DNA of 64,000 nt. It comes from Aliiruegeria sabulilitoris (lineage in GTDB: Bacteria; Pseudomonadota; Alphaproteobacteria; Rhodobacterales; Rhodobacteraceae). How positions within the stretch are numbered: position 1 is the first letter of the stretch; the number at the start of each line of letters is the position of its first letter. Made by a program: the position numbers and the translations under genes. Positions 18,395 through 27,694 of the stretch are shown piece after piece. The stretch covers positions 1 through 64,000 of the forward strand of contig NZ_LOAS01000002.1 of assembly GCF_001558155.1 (NCBI RefSeq), in the 5' to 3' direction. The notes beneath the pieces were generated by a model. It was not told the origin of the DNA. It was given only the letters and a program-made list of their open reading frames with translations, and made no database searches.

Positions 18395-18799
18395 ATGGGG
18401 ATCAGGATCAAACCGAAGTCGTTCGGCCCGATCTATGTCCGGTCCAATGGGGATGGGGCGCTGCTCTACGCCGACCGACCTGAAGATTTCAATGCCGTCC
18501 CTCCGCACGCAACTCCCGTCGACCTTCTCCTGGCGTCTGTCGGCGCCTGCATCGCGAAGTCATTGGAGATTGTCGCCGAGCAACGCGGGCAGACGCTTTT
18601 CCCCTTCTCGGTCGAAGTGACCGGAAAGAAGGCGACCGACCTTCCCAACCGACTGGGCTCGGCCGATATCCGGGTGGTTGGAAAGCTGACAGACGATGCC
18701 GAGCTGTCGGTCGAACTGCTTCGCCAGGCAAAATCGATCTGCACGATCAGCAATACTCTCAATTGCCCGATCTCGCTGGATCTGGACAGGGAGAGATGA
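18395..18799 (+). CDS. OsmC family protein
   Basis: A 134-residue cytoplasmic OsmC/Ohr-type protein. The two redox cysteines are present, Cys52 in SVGACIAKS and Cys116 in SICTISNTL, so organic-peroxide reductase activity is possible. Its length is that of YhfA-like OsmC proteins rather than Ohr. It is transcribed away from the TRAP genes, across a 265-base divergent region, and stands alone. CAGGGAG lies before the start. Confidence 0.85.
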   Translation: MGIRIKPKSFGPIYVRSNGDGALLYADRPEDFNAVPPHATPVDLLLASVGACIAKSLEIVAEQRGQTLFPFSVEVTGKKATDLPNRLGSADIRVVGKLTDDAELSVELLRQAKSICTISNTLNCPISLDLDRER

Positions 18800-18985
18800 C
18801 GCGCCTGCTCCGGGCCGTCTTCGTTCGACAAATCTGACGGCGGCCTCGACTTTGTAGGGGTCGCTATCCTTACCTGGATGACATGCTTGCCAGCCGTCAA
18901 TTTCGGCCTCTCTCCGCCCTCGCTCCTGCGTGCCGAGCCGGTCGGGCTGGTTATTGACGGGAGCGGGTAACCACGGGACTCGGCC

Positions 18986-20119
18986 CTAGTCCAGCGTGCG
19001 CCGGAAGCGCAGGAGCGCCATTCCGGAAAACACCAGAACAAAAACGCAGAGCGCAGATATCGGCGCCGAAACATTCTCCACGCCTGCCCCTTTCAGCATG
19101 ACCGCCCGGATCATCCGCAGGAAATGCGTGAGCGGAAACCCCTCTCCCAGAACCTGCGCCCAGCCAGGCATGCCGCGATAGGGAAACATGAAGCCCGAAA
19201 GCAGGATCGAGGGCAGGAAGATGAAGAAGGTGAGCTGCATCGCCTGCATCTGCGTACGTGCGAAGGTCGAGATCGTGTAGCCGAGCAGGACGAGTGCCAG
19301 CACGAAGAGAAACACACCGCCCATCAGCAGCCAGAGCGAGCCGACGAAGGGAACACCGAAGAGCAGCTTCGAGGCGAGCAGGATGATCGCCACCTGCACC
19401 GCGCCGACAAAGAAATAGGGAAGGATCTTGCCCAGCATGATCTCGAAACCGTTGGCGGGCATGGCCAGCAGGTTCTCCATCGTTCCGCGCTCGATCTCGC
19501 GGGTCAGCGCCATCGAGGTCATGATCATCATCGTCATCTGCAGGATTACCCCGAGCAGCCCGGGCACGATGTTGTACTGGGTGATGCCCTCGGGGTTGTA
19601 GCGGCGGTGGACCACCACTTCGAGCTTGTCGCGCGCGTTTTCCTCTGCGGCGTCTTCCTGGCCGCGTTCGTGCAGGAGCGCCTGCGAGGCGACCTGGCTC
19701 AGGGTGGAGATGGCGCCGGAGGCCACCGCGGGGTCCGTGGCGTCGGCCTCGATCAGGATCTGCGGCGCGTCGCCCCGGTCCACGCGGCGGTCGAAATCCG
19801 ACGGGATGGTAACAACGAAGGAGACCGCCCCGCGTTCCAACAGCGCCTCTGCCTCTGCCGCCGATGAGGTCGCGTGGTCGAAGCGGTAATAACCGGTCAG
19901 CTCAAGCGCGGTGACGATGGCGCGGGAATAGCGGTCCTGCGTCGGTGCGACGAGGGCTGCGGGCAGATCCTTGGGGTCATTGTTGATGGCGAAGCCGAAC
20001 AGCACGAGCTGGATCAGCGGAATGCCGATCATCATCGCGAAGGTCACGCGATCACGGCGCATCTGCACGCTTTCTTTGCGCAGGAGCGCACCGAGGCGGC
20101 GCAGGGAAAAACCGATCAT
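18986..20119 (-). CDS. ABC-2 type exporter permease
   Basis: A 377-residue ABC2_membrane permease of the YbhS/YbhR type: one N-terminal helix (about residues 25-45), a large periplasmic loop to about residue 175, then five helices. The conserved ERGTMENLLAMP segment precedes the membrane block. It overlaps the ATPase gene stop by four bases. E. coli uses two permeases (YbhS and YbhR) with one ATPase; only one permease is found here, so it probably works as a homodimer, as in other family members. Confidence 0.88.
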   Translation of the reverse strand: MIGFSLRRLGALLRKESVQMRRDRVTFAMMIGIPLIQLVLFGFAINNDPKDLPAALVAPTQDRYSRAIVTALELTGYYRFDHATSSAAEAEALLERGAVSFVVTIPSDFDRRVDRGDAPQILIEADATDPAVASGAISTLSQVASQALLHERGQEDAAEENARDKLEVVVHRRYNPEGITQYNIVPGLLGVILQMTMMIMTSMALTREIERGTMENLLAMPANGFEIMLGKILPYFFVGAVQVAIILLASKLLFGVPFVGSLWLLMGGVFLFVLALVLLGYTISTFARTQMQAMQLTFFIFLPSILLSGFMFPYRGMPGWAQVLGEGFPLTHFLRMIRAVMLKGAGVENVSAPISALCVFVLVFSGMALLRFRRTLD

Positions 20120-21045
20120 CCCATGTTATCCTCGCTCTCGCCCATGAAATGGATGAAGGCATCCTCCAGGCTGGTCTCGGTCAAAGAGGCGCGGGTGCCG
20201 GTCTCCGCGGCCACGGCTTCGACACTGCGCCGGAGAGCTGCCGCGTCACGGCCGACCACGTGCAGCGTCGTGCCGAAGGGGGCGATCTCGATCACCCCTT
20301 CGCGGTCGCGCAACCGCCGGTCCGCTTCGTTCACCGCCGCGAGATCGCCTTCGAGCAGATAGGTCGTGAGCCTGGCATGGGCGACGACCTCCTCCACCGT
20401 ACCCGACGCCACCAGAGCGCCATAGGCGATGTAATTGACGAAATGGCAACGCTCGGCCTCGTCCATGTAATGGGTCGACACGAGCACCGTCATGCCGTCC
20501 GCCGCGAGGTGGTGGATCTCTTCCCAGAAATCCCGCCGGGCCTTGGGGTCGACGCCCGCAGTGGGCTCGTCGAGTAGCAGCAGCTTCGGACGGTGCATCA
20601 CGCAGGCCGCCAGCGCCAATCGCTGTTTCCAGCCGCCCGAAAGCGCGCCGGCGAGTTGATGCTGGCGGGCTGACAGCCCGAGAGTCTCCAGCGTCTCATC
20701 CACGATCCGGCGACGCGGACGCAGGCGATATAGCCCCGCCACGAAATCCAGGTTCTCGCGGATCGTCAGGTCCTCGTAGAGCGAGAAGTGCTGCGTCATG
20801 TAGCCGATCTCGCTTTTGATCCGCCGCGTGTCGCGCCCGAGCCTGTAGCCGAGCACGGTACCGCTGCCTTCATCGGCGGTCAGCAGCCCACACATCACGC
20901 GGATCATCGTCGTCTTCCCGGAACCGTTCGGGCCGAGGAATCCGGTGATCTGCCCAGCGGCCACTTCCATGGACACGTCGTTCACCACCGCGCGTCCGCC
21001 GAAGCGCTTGGTCAGGTGTTCGACGCGGATGGCCGGTTCGCTCAC
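20116..21045 (-). CDS. ABC exporter ATP-binding protein
   Basis: A 309-residue YbhF/CcmA-type ATPase with a single nucleotide-binding domain. Walker A GPNGSGKT is at 38-45; the signature reads LSGGWKQRLAL; Walker B is LLLLDEPTAGVD; the H-loop is STHYMDEAERC. YbhF itself has two fused domains, so this is a half-size version. Start and stop overlap its neighbours by four bases each, giving a tightly coupled HlyD-ATPase-permease export unit. Confidence 0.9.
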   Translation of the reverse strand: MSEPAIRVEHLTKRFGGRAVVNDVSMEVAAGQITGFLGPNGSGKTTMIRVMCGLLTADEGSGTVLGYRLGRDTRRIKSEIGYMTQHFSLYEDLTIRENLDFVAGLYRLRPRRRIVDETLETLGLSARQHQLAGALSGGWKQRLALAACVMHRPKLLLLDEPTAGVDPKARRDFWEEIHHLAADGMTVLVSTHYMDEAERCHFVNYIAYGALVASGTVEEVVAHARLTTYLLEGDLAAVNEADRRLRDREGVIEIAPFGTTLHVVGRDAAALRRSVEAVAAETGTRASLTETSLEDAFIHFMGESEDNMG

Positions 21046-22004
21046 GATCCGTCCTCCTCCTCCGGCAAGCCGACATCCACGATCTGGCCGGGCTTGAGCC
21101 AGTCCGAACCGGCATCGGGACGGGCCTCGACGAGGTAGACGAGCTTCTGGCGGTTATCGAGGGAGTAGATCACCGGCGGGGTGAATTCCGGCGTGTCAGA
21201 AACATAGGTGATCGTCGCGCCCTGCCCAGCGGGGCAACCATCGCAACCGACCTCGACCCGGCTCCCGAGCCCGATCGTGGCCAGCGCGGGTTCGGGCATA
21301 TAGAGCCGCAAGATCACGGCGCCATCGGGCAGCAACGTGAGCACCGGGGCCTGTGGCCCGGCAATCTCGCCGGCCGTGCGCAGCACCTCGTGGATGACGC
21401 CGGCGGCCGGCGCCTCCAGCCTGCGTTTCGCGAGTTGCCACGCGGCGGCCTCGACCCCGGCCCGGGCCTGCGCCAGGCTTGCCTCCGCCGCCGCGATCTC
21501 GTGCTGCCGCGCCGGCAAGCGGGCCACGGCGAGTCTTGCCTCGACCTCGGCCACCTTCGCCCGGGCGACGTCGAGCCGAAGTGTGGCGCCGTCGAGCTGC
21601 GTCTTCGGGCTGATGCCGCGGTTTTCCAGGTCGGCGACACGCTCCTCTTCCCGCTTCGCTTCGCGCACTTCCGCCTGGGCCGAGCGCAGGGTCGCCTCGA
21701 TGACCCGGATTTCCTCCTCGCGCAGACCCTGACGCAGGTTGGCCAAGGTGCTTTCGGCCTGCTCCTTGGCTGCACGTGCCTGGGCCAGCGCAACAACGGC
21801 GTCGCGGGTCTCCATTTCGGCCAGCAACTGTCCTGCATCCACATGGTCACCTCGGCGCACCGATAGGGTCTCGACCTGCGCCGTGGAGATCGGCGCGATC
21901 AGGCGGAACTCGCCCTCGACATAGCCCGTGGCCAGCGGAGGCAGGCCGGTGCAGGCGGCGAAGAAGGATGCAAGAACGGGAATGGTGCAAATTGAATCAA
22001 TCAT
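21042..22004 (-). CDS. HlyD-family membrane fusion protein
   Basis: A 320-residue periplasmic adaptor. The N-terminus (residues 1-18) is hydrophobic and ends FFAAC, so it is probably a lipoprotein cleaved before Cys18. The lipoyl half-motifs flank an Ala/Glu/Arg-rich coiled-coil hairpin at about residues 70-190, then a beta-barrel domain. It resembles YbhG, linking the ABC exporter to an outer membrane channel. Its start lies within the end of the TetR gene (eight-base overlap). Confidence 0.88.
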   Translation of the reverse strand: MIDSICTIPVLASFFAACTGLPPLATGYVEGEFRLIAPISTAQVETLSVRRGDHVDAGQLLAEMETRDAVVALAQARAAKEQAESTLANLRQGLREEEIRVIEATLRSAQAEVREAKREEERVADLENRGISPKTQLDGATLRLDVARAKVAEVEARLAVARLPARQHEIAAAEASLAQARAGVEAAAWQLAKRRLEAPAAGVIHEVLRTAGEIAGPQAPVLTLLPDGAVILRLYMPEPALATIGLGSRVEVGCDGCPAGQGATITYVSDTPEFTPPVIYSLDNRQKLVYLVEARPDAGSDWLKPGQIVDVGLPEEEDGS

Positions 22005-22659
22005 GGTGTGCCTCCCGAGCGGCCGCGATCATGGCCCTGAGATTCGCGATCGTCCCGCGCGCGATGAGCGCCACGCGACTGTCGTCGAACCGCTCCCACT
22101 CCATCCGCTTTTTCACGAGGCTTTGCCCGATGCGGAAATAGAGTACCTGCCCGATCAGGCTGAAAACGGCGATACGGGTCGCGTCGCTTTCCGCTGGCGA
22201 GCCGGTCGCAATCTCCCAAAGCCCGCAGAACGCGCGGTGACGCGGTTCGAAGGTTGTTTGATAGATGAGATCAAGCGCGGGCCCTTCCTCGATCAGCTCA
22301 CGCATCATGAAGGGAACGAAGTTCGCCCCCTCCTGTTCGAGCAGAATGAAATGGACGAAATTGCGGATCGTCTTTTCGAGAAGCGCGGCAGCCTGCTCCG
22401 GGCTGGATGGCGGCGCAACCTCACCGCTTCCCAGGACCTTTCCGACCCTCTCCGCGATGGCTTCCGCGCAGGCGATCCGAAGCGCTTCCTTGCCGCCGAA
22501 ATGATAGGAGATGGAGGCGACATTGGTACCCGCGCGCAATGCGATGGAGCGCGTCGAGGTGCCATGATAGCTCGCTTCGCCAAAAAGCGTGATCGCAGCA
22601 TCGATCAGAGCGCGGCGGGTTTGTTCGGAAGGGCTTGAGTGATCGGGGCTGGCAGTCAT
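21997..22659 (-). CDS. TetR family repressor of the exporter operon (CecR-like)
   Basis: A 220-residue regulator. The N-terminal helix-turn-helix runs about 12-60 (ALIDAAITLFGEASYHGTST, then ISYHFGGKEAL), and the C-terminal half is a DUF1956-type ligand domain as in E. coli CecR (YbiH). It is first in an operon with HlyD, ATPase and permease genes, exactly the cecR-ybhGF order. It very probably represses the operon through the inverted repeat at 22675-22690. Ligands of CecR relatives are hydrophobic drugs. Confidence 0.88.
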   Translation of the reverse strand: MTASPDHSSPSEQTRRALIDAAITLFGEASYHGTSTRSIALRAGTNVASISYHFGGKEALRIACAEAIAERVGKVLGSGEVAPPSSPEQAAALLEKTIRNFVHFILLEQEGANFVPFMMRELIEEGPALDLIYQTTFEPRHRAFCGLWEIATGSPAESDATRIAVFSLIGQVLYFRIGQSLVKKRMEWERFDDSRVALIARGTIANLRAMIAAAREAHHD

Positions 22660-22674
22660 GGCGACTCAGATTTC

Positions 22675-22690
22675 AATCAAACGATTGATT
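22675..22690. promoter_or_regulatory. Operator for the TetR/CecR-like repressor
   Basis: Perfect inverted repeat AATCAA-ACGA-TTGATT, 15 bases before the repressor start codon. Arms of six bases with a four-base centre suit a TetR dimer site, and the sequence is AT-rich against a GC-rich background. Confidence 0.6.
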
Positions 22691-23019
22691 AAGTTTAGCT
22701 CGTTTTTCGCCTGGTGTCACGGTTGCTCAGGCCCGCCGAGGGTGGGCCGAAGACACGACACGGCAATTGCCCCTCGCCCTGCAGCGGGTTGGTTTCCTTC
22801 AGAACAATGACAACACGCAGAGCGGCTGGCGCAACGTTGCCGCCGGATGGGCTACTTCGACCGAAAGATGAGCGTTGATCACGTTCTGGCCACAGGAAAT
22901 CACCGTCGCCCCGCACCCGGCCCACTCCATCAAGGGCGCGCATGTCCCCAGCCGCCCTCACGCCGGCTTCTAAAAACAAGCCGCGACAAGATCACTATTC
23001 AACGCTCGATCTCTTGACA
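22691..23019. other. Divergent control region, exporter operon versus TTT operon
   Basis: Between the TetR operator and the TTT operator no gene is convincing; a 94-codon minus-strand frame lacks any recognisable domain. A TTGACA hexamer at 23014-23019 just before the TTT operator is a plausible -35 box for the TTT operon. Confidence 0.4.
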
Positions 23020-23035
23020 TATGACTTATGTCATA
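23020..23035. promoter_or_regulatory. Candidate GntR operator of the TTT operon
   Basis: Perfect inverted repeat TATGAC-TTAT-GTCATA, directly after TTGACA (23014-23019) and 70 bases before the binding protein start. Position over a promoter and six-base arms fit the FadR-subfamily regulator encoded at 26944-27693 in the same operon. Confidence 0.5.
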
Positions 23036-23105
23036 AGTTGTTTCTCACCGTTCGCAAGAGCCACATGAAATCGGCCGGGAGGGCCGGCTTGAGGAGGAAC
23101 TCATC

Positions 23106-24083
23106 ATGAAAAAAACTTTGACCGCCATATCGGCGGGCCTGTTTGCCGTTACCGGCCTCGCCGGCGCAGCCCAGGCTGAATGGCCCGAACGGGCCGTAAC
23201 CATCGTCGTGCCCTGGTCCGCCGGCGGCGGCACGGACGCCACCGCGCGCACGCTCGCCCAGCAGCTCGAAGCGCGCTTCGGCCAGCCCTTCAACGTCGTC
23301 AACCGCACCGGCGGCGGCGGTCTCGTCGGCCATATCACCATCGCCAACGCCCCGGCCGATGGCTACACGCTCGGCGTGATCACCATCGAGACGACGATGT
23401 ACAAGGCGCAGGGCATCCCCGGCGCCGAGCCCGAGAACTACACCCTGATCGGCCGCTTCAATGCCGACCCGATCGGCATCAACGTGCGCGCGGATGCGCC
23501 CTACGAGTCGGTCGAGGAGCTTGTCGCTGAGGTCAAAGCCAATCCCGGCGCCATCAAGGCCTCCGGCGCCAACCGTGGCGGCCTCTCGCACCTCGCCTGG
23601 GTCGGCATGCTGAAGGAACTGGGAGTCGACACCGAGGCCAGCCCCTGGGTTGCCTCCGCCGGCTCCGCCCCCGCGATGCAGCAGCTTGCAGCCGGCGCGA
23701 TCGACGTCGTTTCCACCTCCCCTGCCGAAGCGCGCGCTCTGGTCGAGGCGGGCGAAGCCAAGACGCTTGCGGTCATTTCCGGGGAACGCACCGAGGTCTT
23801 CCCGGACCTTCCGACGACCGACGAGATCTTCGGCATCAAGTGGTCTCCCCTGCCCTTCCGCGGCCTGGCCGGCCCGGCCGATCTGCCCGAGGAAGTAACC
23901 GCCACCCTGTCTGACGCGCTGGCAGAGATCACCGCCGATCCGGAATTCAAGGAATTCATGGCCTCGCGCGGCTTCTCGGTCGCCTATCAGGACGCTGCCA
24001 CCTTCACCGACACCGTCATGACCTCCCGCACCGGGCTGGTCGAGGCGATGAAGGCTGTCGGCCTGGCCGTCGAAGAGAAGTAA
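23106..24083 (+). CDS. tctC: TTT transporter substrate-binding protein (Bug/TctC family)
   Basis: A 325-residue periplasmic Bug protein. Signal peptide 1-22 (MKKTLTAISAGLFAVTGLAG, then AAQA), then the family start WPERAVTIVVPWSAGGGTDA. The second conserved region GGLVGHITIANAPADGYTLG is the ligand-carboxylate loop. GAGGAGG lies ten bases before the ATG. It begins a seven-gene operon with TctB, TctA, SDR, GntR, RraA-like and isomerase-like proteins; the ligand is probably a sugar acid or similar, judged from these enzymes. Confidence 0.92.
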   Translation: MKKTLTAISAGLFAVTGLAGAAQAEWPERAVTIVVPWSAGGGTDATARTLAQQLEARFGQPFNVVNRTGGGGLVGHITIANAPADGYTLGVITIETTMYKAQGIPGAEPENYTLIGRFNADPIGINVRADAPYESVEELVAEVKANPGAIKASGANRGGLSHLAWVGMLKELGVDTEASPWVASAGSAPAMQQLAAGAIDVVSTSPAEARALVEAGEAKTLAVISGERTEVFPDLPTTDEIFGIKWSPLPFRGLAGPADLPEEVTATLSDALAEITADPEFKEFMASRGFSVAYQDAATFTDTVMTSRTGLVEAMKAVGLAVEEK

Positions 24084-24095
24084 CGGGAGGGCGCC

Positions 24096-24566
24096 GTGCG
24101 TATAGATGACAGACTTGTCGGGCTATTCATTTCGCTTCTTGGCCTGGCGACGATCCTCGCCGCGCGGCGCCTTTCGTCCGTACCGGGCACGGTTTACGGG
24201 CCCGACCTCATGCCGATCCTGATCGGGCTCGGCATGATAGGTTTCGGCCTCAGGATCCTCTGGGCGGGCTTTGTCACGGCCGGCAACGCCCCCTGGATCG
24301 ACCTGAGTGCCTGGGATGGCCGCACGCGCGGCATCCTCTCGGCGATCTGGACAATACTCGGGGTCGCCGCCTCGATCCCGCTGCTTGGCATACTCGGCCT
24401 GCCGCTCTACGGCCTGCTCTTCTGCCTGCCTCTGATGATCCTCGCCCGCGCAAGGCTGATCGTGGCCGTCCCCGCCGTGCTGGGGACCGTCCTCGTCGCA
24501 CAGTACGTCTTCGGCGAGATGCTGCATGTGCCGCTGCCCGCCGGCCTGATCCCGCTTCCCTGGTGA
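24096..24566 (+). CDS. tctB: TTT transporter small membrane subunit (TctB)
   Basis: A 156-residue protein beginning with GTG at 24096, GGGAGG six bases before it. Four membrane helices are visible: about 7-25, 36-56, 80-105 and 120-140. Sequence conservation in TctB is low; the call rests on topology and on its place between tctC and tctA, 12 bases after the former and 17 before the latter. Confidence 0.88.
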   Translation: MRIDDRLVGLFISLLGLATILAARRLSSVPGTVYGPDLMPILIGLGMIGFGLRILWAGFVTAGNAPWIDLSAWDGRTRGILSAIWTILGVAASIPLLGILGLPLYGLLFCLPLMILARARLIVAVPAVLGTVLVAQYVFGEMLHVPLPAGLIPLPW

Positions 24567-24583
24567 GAAAGAGGTGACCTCGG

Positions 24584-26089
24584 ATGACTCCTGACACGCT
24601 TCTGACCGCCCTCGGCATCGTCATGCAGACCGACGTTCTGCTGGCCGTGCTTGGCGGTGCGGTCTACGGCCTCTTCATCGGCGCGGTGCCCGGGCTGACG
24701 GCCACCATGGCGACCGCCCTTCTGGTGCCGGTCACGTTCTACATGGCGCCCGTTCCCGCCATCGCAACCATCGTGGCCACCACTGCCATGGCAATCACAG
24801 CGGGCGACATTCCCGGCGCGCTGCTGCGAATACCCGGCACGCCCGCCTCTGCGGCCTATGTCGACGAAGCCTACGCGCTCACGCTCAAGGGCAAGGCCGA
24901 GCGCGCCATGTCGATCTCGATCTTCTTCTCCGCCTGCGGGGGCCTCGTCGGCGCGCTGGCGCTGCTCGTCATCGGCCCGGCGCTGGCGCGGATCGCGCTC
25001 AACTTCTCCAGCTTCGAGTTCTTCTGGCTGGCCATGCTCGGCTTGATGACCTCGGCGCTGGTCTCATCGCGAGACCCCGCACGCGGTTTCATCTCGCTCC
25101 TGATCGGCCTTTTGATCGCCACCGTGGGACTCGACGTGACCTCCGGCCAGCCGCGCTTCACCTTCGGCTCGGTCGAACTCATGGGCGGGGTGAGTTTCAT
25201 CCCCGTGATGATCGGCATGTTTGCCTTTGCCGAGATCCTGCGCGGCTATTCTTCCAACGCAACCCTTCCGCCTCCTCCCGACGTCGGCGCGGCGCGGCCC
25301 TTCAAAGGCATCGGCGGGTTGTTCAAGCGCTATCCGTTCAGCTTCCTGCGCGGCGTGACGCTTGGCACCTGCGTGGGTGCGCTGCCCGGCGTTGGCGGCG
25401 ATGTCGGCGCCTGGATCGCCTATGGCATGTCGCGGCGCTTCTCCAAGACGCCGGAGAAATACGGAACCGGCCACGAGGAAGGGCTCATGGAAGCGACGTC
25501 GTGCAACAATGCCGGCCTCTCCTCCGCCTGGATCCCCGCGCTCGTCTTCGGCATCCCCGGCGACGCCGTGACCGCCATCGCGGTGGGCGTGCTGTTCATG
25601 AAGGGGCTGAACCCCGGTCCACGGCTCTTCGCCGAGAACCCCTCGATGCCGACCGCGATCATCATGACCTTCTTCCTGGCGAATCTGCTGCTCTTCCCAC
25701 TGGGCTACCTCGCCATCCGTTCCGCGCGCCACATCCTGTCCGTACCCCGGGCCGTGATCGTGCCGATCATCCTGATTTTCTCCATCGTCGGCAGTTTCGC
25801 CATCAACAACACGATGTTCGGCGTCGGCGTCATGCTGGTCGCGGGCCTCGCCGGCTACCTGTTGGAGGAAAACGGCTTCCCCATCGCACCGATCATCCTC
25901 GGGCTCGTGCTCGGGCCGGTGCTGGAACGCAATTTCATCATGTCGATGCAGATCGCCGACGGCAATCTCCTCGGCTTCTTCGAACGCCCAATCGCCGCCG
26001 TGCTTGGCGTCGTGGTCTGCGCATTGCTGCTTCTGCCGCTTCTGCGGGGGCTGCTGCGCAGGCGCAGCCGCACGGCGAATGCCTCCTGA
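24584..26089 (+). CDS. tctA: TTT transporter large membrane subunit (TctA)
   Basis: A 501-residue TctA permease with about 12 helices. Family motifs include GAVPGLTATMATALLVPVTF near residue 30, GDIPGALLRIPGTPASAA near 70, and ALPGVGGDVGAWIAYGMSRR near 268, the pair of Gly-Pro-Gly loops that form the substrate path. It is the carrier of the TTT complex. Downstream enzymes start 42 bases later. Confidence 0.93.
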   Translation: MTPDTLLTALGIVMQTDVLLAVLGGAVYGLFIGAVPGLTATMATALLVPVTFYMAPVPAIATIVATTAMAITAGDIPGALLRIPGTPASAAYVDEAYALTLKGKAERAMSISIFFSACGGLVGALALLVIGPALARIALNFSSFEFFWLAMLGLMTSALVSSRDPARGFISLLIGLLIATVGLDVTSGQPRFTFGSVELMGGVSFIPVMIGMFAFAEILRGYSSNATLPPPPDVGAARPFKGIGGLFKRYPFSFLRGVTLGTCVGALPGVGGDVGAWIAYGMSRRFSKTPEKYGTGHEEGLMEATSCNNAGLSSAWIPALVFGIPGDAVTAIAVGVLFMKGLNPGPRLFAENPSMPTAIIMTFFLANLLLFPLGYLAIRSARHILSVPRAVIVPIILIFSIVGSFAINNTMFGVGVMLVAGLAGYLLEENGFPIAPIILGLVLGPVLERNFIMSMQIADGNLLGFFERPIAAVLGVVVCALLLLPLLRGLLRRRSRTANAS

Positions 26090-26131
26090 AGCCCCGGCGG
26101 CTTCTCAAGATACAAGGAAAGCGAAACCATC

Positions 26132-26950
26132 ATGGAAAATCCGTTCAGCGTAAAAGACAAGGTTGCCGTCGTGACCGGTGGCCTCGGCCAGCTCGGCACG
26201 CAATTCACCACCTCGCTTGTCGAGGCCGGCGCCAAGGTGGCGATCTTCTCCCGTCGCCCCTTCTCCCGCGAGCAGATCGCTGAGAAGTTCGGAGACATGG
26301 CCGACAGCATCCGCGTCTACGAGGCCAGCGTGCGCGACAAGGCCGCGCTGGAAGCCGCAACCGAGCAGCTCATCGCCGACTGGGGCGTACCGCATATCCT
26401 CGTCAACAATGCCGGCATCGATTCCAAGCCCGATGGCGGCGCCGAGCAGAACGCGCCCTTCGAGGTCTATCCGCAGAAATTCTGGGACGAGATCATCGAT
26501 ACCAACCTGACCGGCGTCATGCTGACCACGCAAGTCGTGGGCTCCAAGATGGCCGAGGCCGGGCGCGGTTCGATCATCATGGTGGGCTCGATGTACGGCA
26601 TGGTCTCGCCCAACCAGGCGCTCTATGCCTATCGCGAGGAGCGCGACGGCGAGCCCTTCGTCAAGGCTATCTCCTATGCCGCGTCAAAATCCGGCCTGCT
26701 GAACATGACGCGTTATCTCGCCACCTACTGGGCTAAAAAGGGCGTTCGGGTGAACCTCGTGACCTTCGGTGGCGTCAAGACCGGCTCCTTCGACAAGGAG
26801 TTCATCGACGCCTTCCTCGAACGTGTCCCGATGGGCCGTCAGGCCGAGATTGAGGAATTCGGGCCAATCGTGCAGTTTCTCGGTTCCGAGGCTTCGAGCT
26901 ATATGACGGGAGCCAATCTCGTACTGGATGGAGGATTCACGGCGTGGTGA
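26132..26950 (+). CDS. SDR family NAD(P)-dependent oxidoreductase
   Basis: A 272-residue classical short-chain dehydrogenase. Cofactor motif TGGLGQLG at 15-22, NNAG at 92-95, catalytic Ser153, Tyr182 and Lys186 (YAASK), and a normal C-terminus GANLVLDGGFTAW. It oxidises or reduces a hydroxyl/keto group, probably of the imported compound. Its stop overlaps the GntR start by seven bases. Confidence 0.88.
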   Translation: MENPFSVKDKVAVVTGGLGQLGTQFTTSLVEAGAKVAIFSRRPFSREQIAEKFGDMADSIRVYEASVRDKAALEAATEQLIADWGVPHILVNNAGIDSKPDGGAEQNAPFEVYPQKFWDEIIDTNLTGVMLTTQVVGSKMAEAGRGSIIMVGSMYGMVSPNQALYAYREERDGEPFVKAISYAASKSGLLNMTRYLATYWAKKGVRVNLVTFGGVKTGSFDKEFIDAFLERVPMGRQAEIEEFGPIVQFLGSEASSYMTGANLVLDGGFTAW

Positions 26951-27693
26951 CACCGAGGGACTTGCGCAAGCCGCCGGCACGGGAGCGTCTGCACGCGACC
27001 GTGGCCGAGGAGCTGGAAGAACAGATACTCACCGGCGAGCTTGCCGTCGGCGACAGGCTTCCCTCCGAAAGTGCGATTGCGCAATCCTTCGGTGTTTCCA
27101 CCCGGTCCGTGCGCGAGGCGATCCAGGTTCTGGAGACAAAGGGCCTTGTGCGGCGACGTCATGGCGAGCGCACGGTGGTCGTGCGCAACGACGTCTCGCA
27201 TTTCCTCGGCACGCTCGCGATCAACCTGCACCAGCTTTTCGCCTCCGATCCGGCCTATCTGCGCCAGCTCATGGATGTGCGGCGGATGATCGAGGTCGAG
27301 GTTGCCGAGAGTCTCGCCCGCCGCGAAGTGCCGATCGGGCCGGAATTTGCCCAGGCATTGGTGGAGCTACGCGCAGCGGCCGATTCCGGCGATCACGAGC
27401 TTTTTGCCGAGCGCGACGCGGGCTTTCACGCCGCTCTCGTGGCCTCGGCAGGAAACGCTGTGCTGACGGAGCTCTACCGCCATCTCTTCGAGCTTATCAT
27501 CAGCGTCATCCGGGTATCGAGCCGGGTGCCGACCAAATCCCTGGAGCGGGCCTACGAAGAACACGCCCGCATCCACGACCGGATCGCCTCGCGCGATCCC
27601 GCCGCCGCCGCGCAGGCGGTGCGCGAGCATATCGACAACAGCGCCTCCTATCTGGAAATCGCACTCAGGCAGGCACAGGAAAAGGACGACTGA
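26944..27693 (+). CDS. GntR family regulator (FadR/FCD type) of the TTT operon
   Basis: A 249-residue regulator starting with GTG at 26944 inside the end of the SDR gene. Winged helix at about residues 15-80 (GDRLPSESAIAQSFGVSTRS, then VREAIQVLETKGLV). The FCD ligand domain at about 95-235 keeps the metal-binding pattern (Asp in ERDAGFHAAL, His residues in EEHARIHDRI and VREHIDN). It most likely represses the operon through the 23020-23035 palindrome, released by a carboxylate or sugar acid. Confidence 0.88.
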   Translation: MVTPRDLRKPPARERLHATVAEELEEQILTGELAVGDRLPSESAIAQSFGVSTRSVREAIQVLETKGLVRRRHGERTVVVRNDVSHFLGTLAINLHQLFASDPAYLRQLMDVRRMIEVEVAESLARREVPIGPEFAQALVELRAAADSGDHELFAERDAGFHAALVASAGNAVLTELYRHLFELIISVIRVSSRVPTKSLERAYEEHARIHDRIASRDPAAAAQAVREHIDNSASYLEIALRQAQEKDD

Positions 27694-27694
27694 G

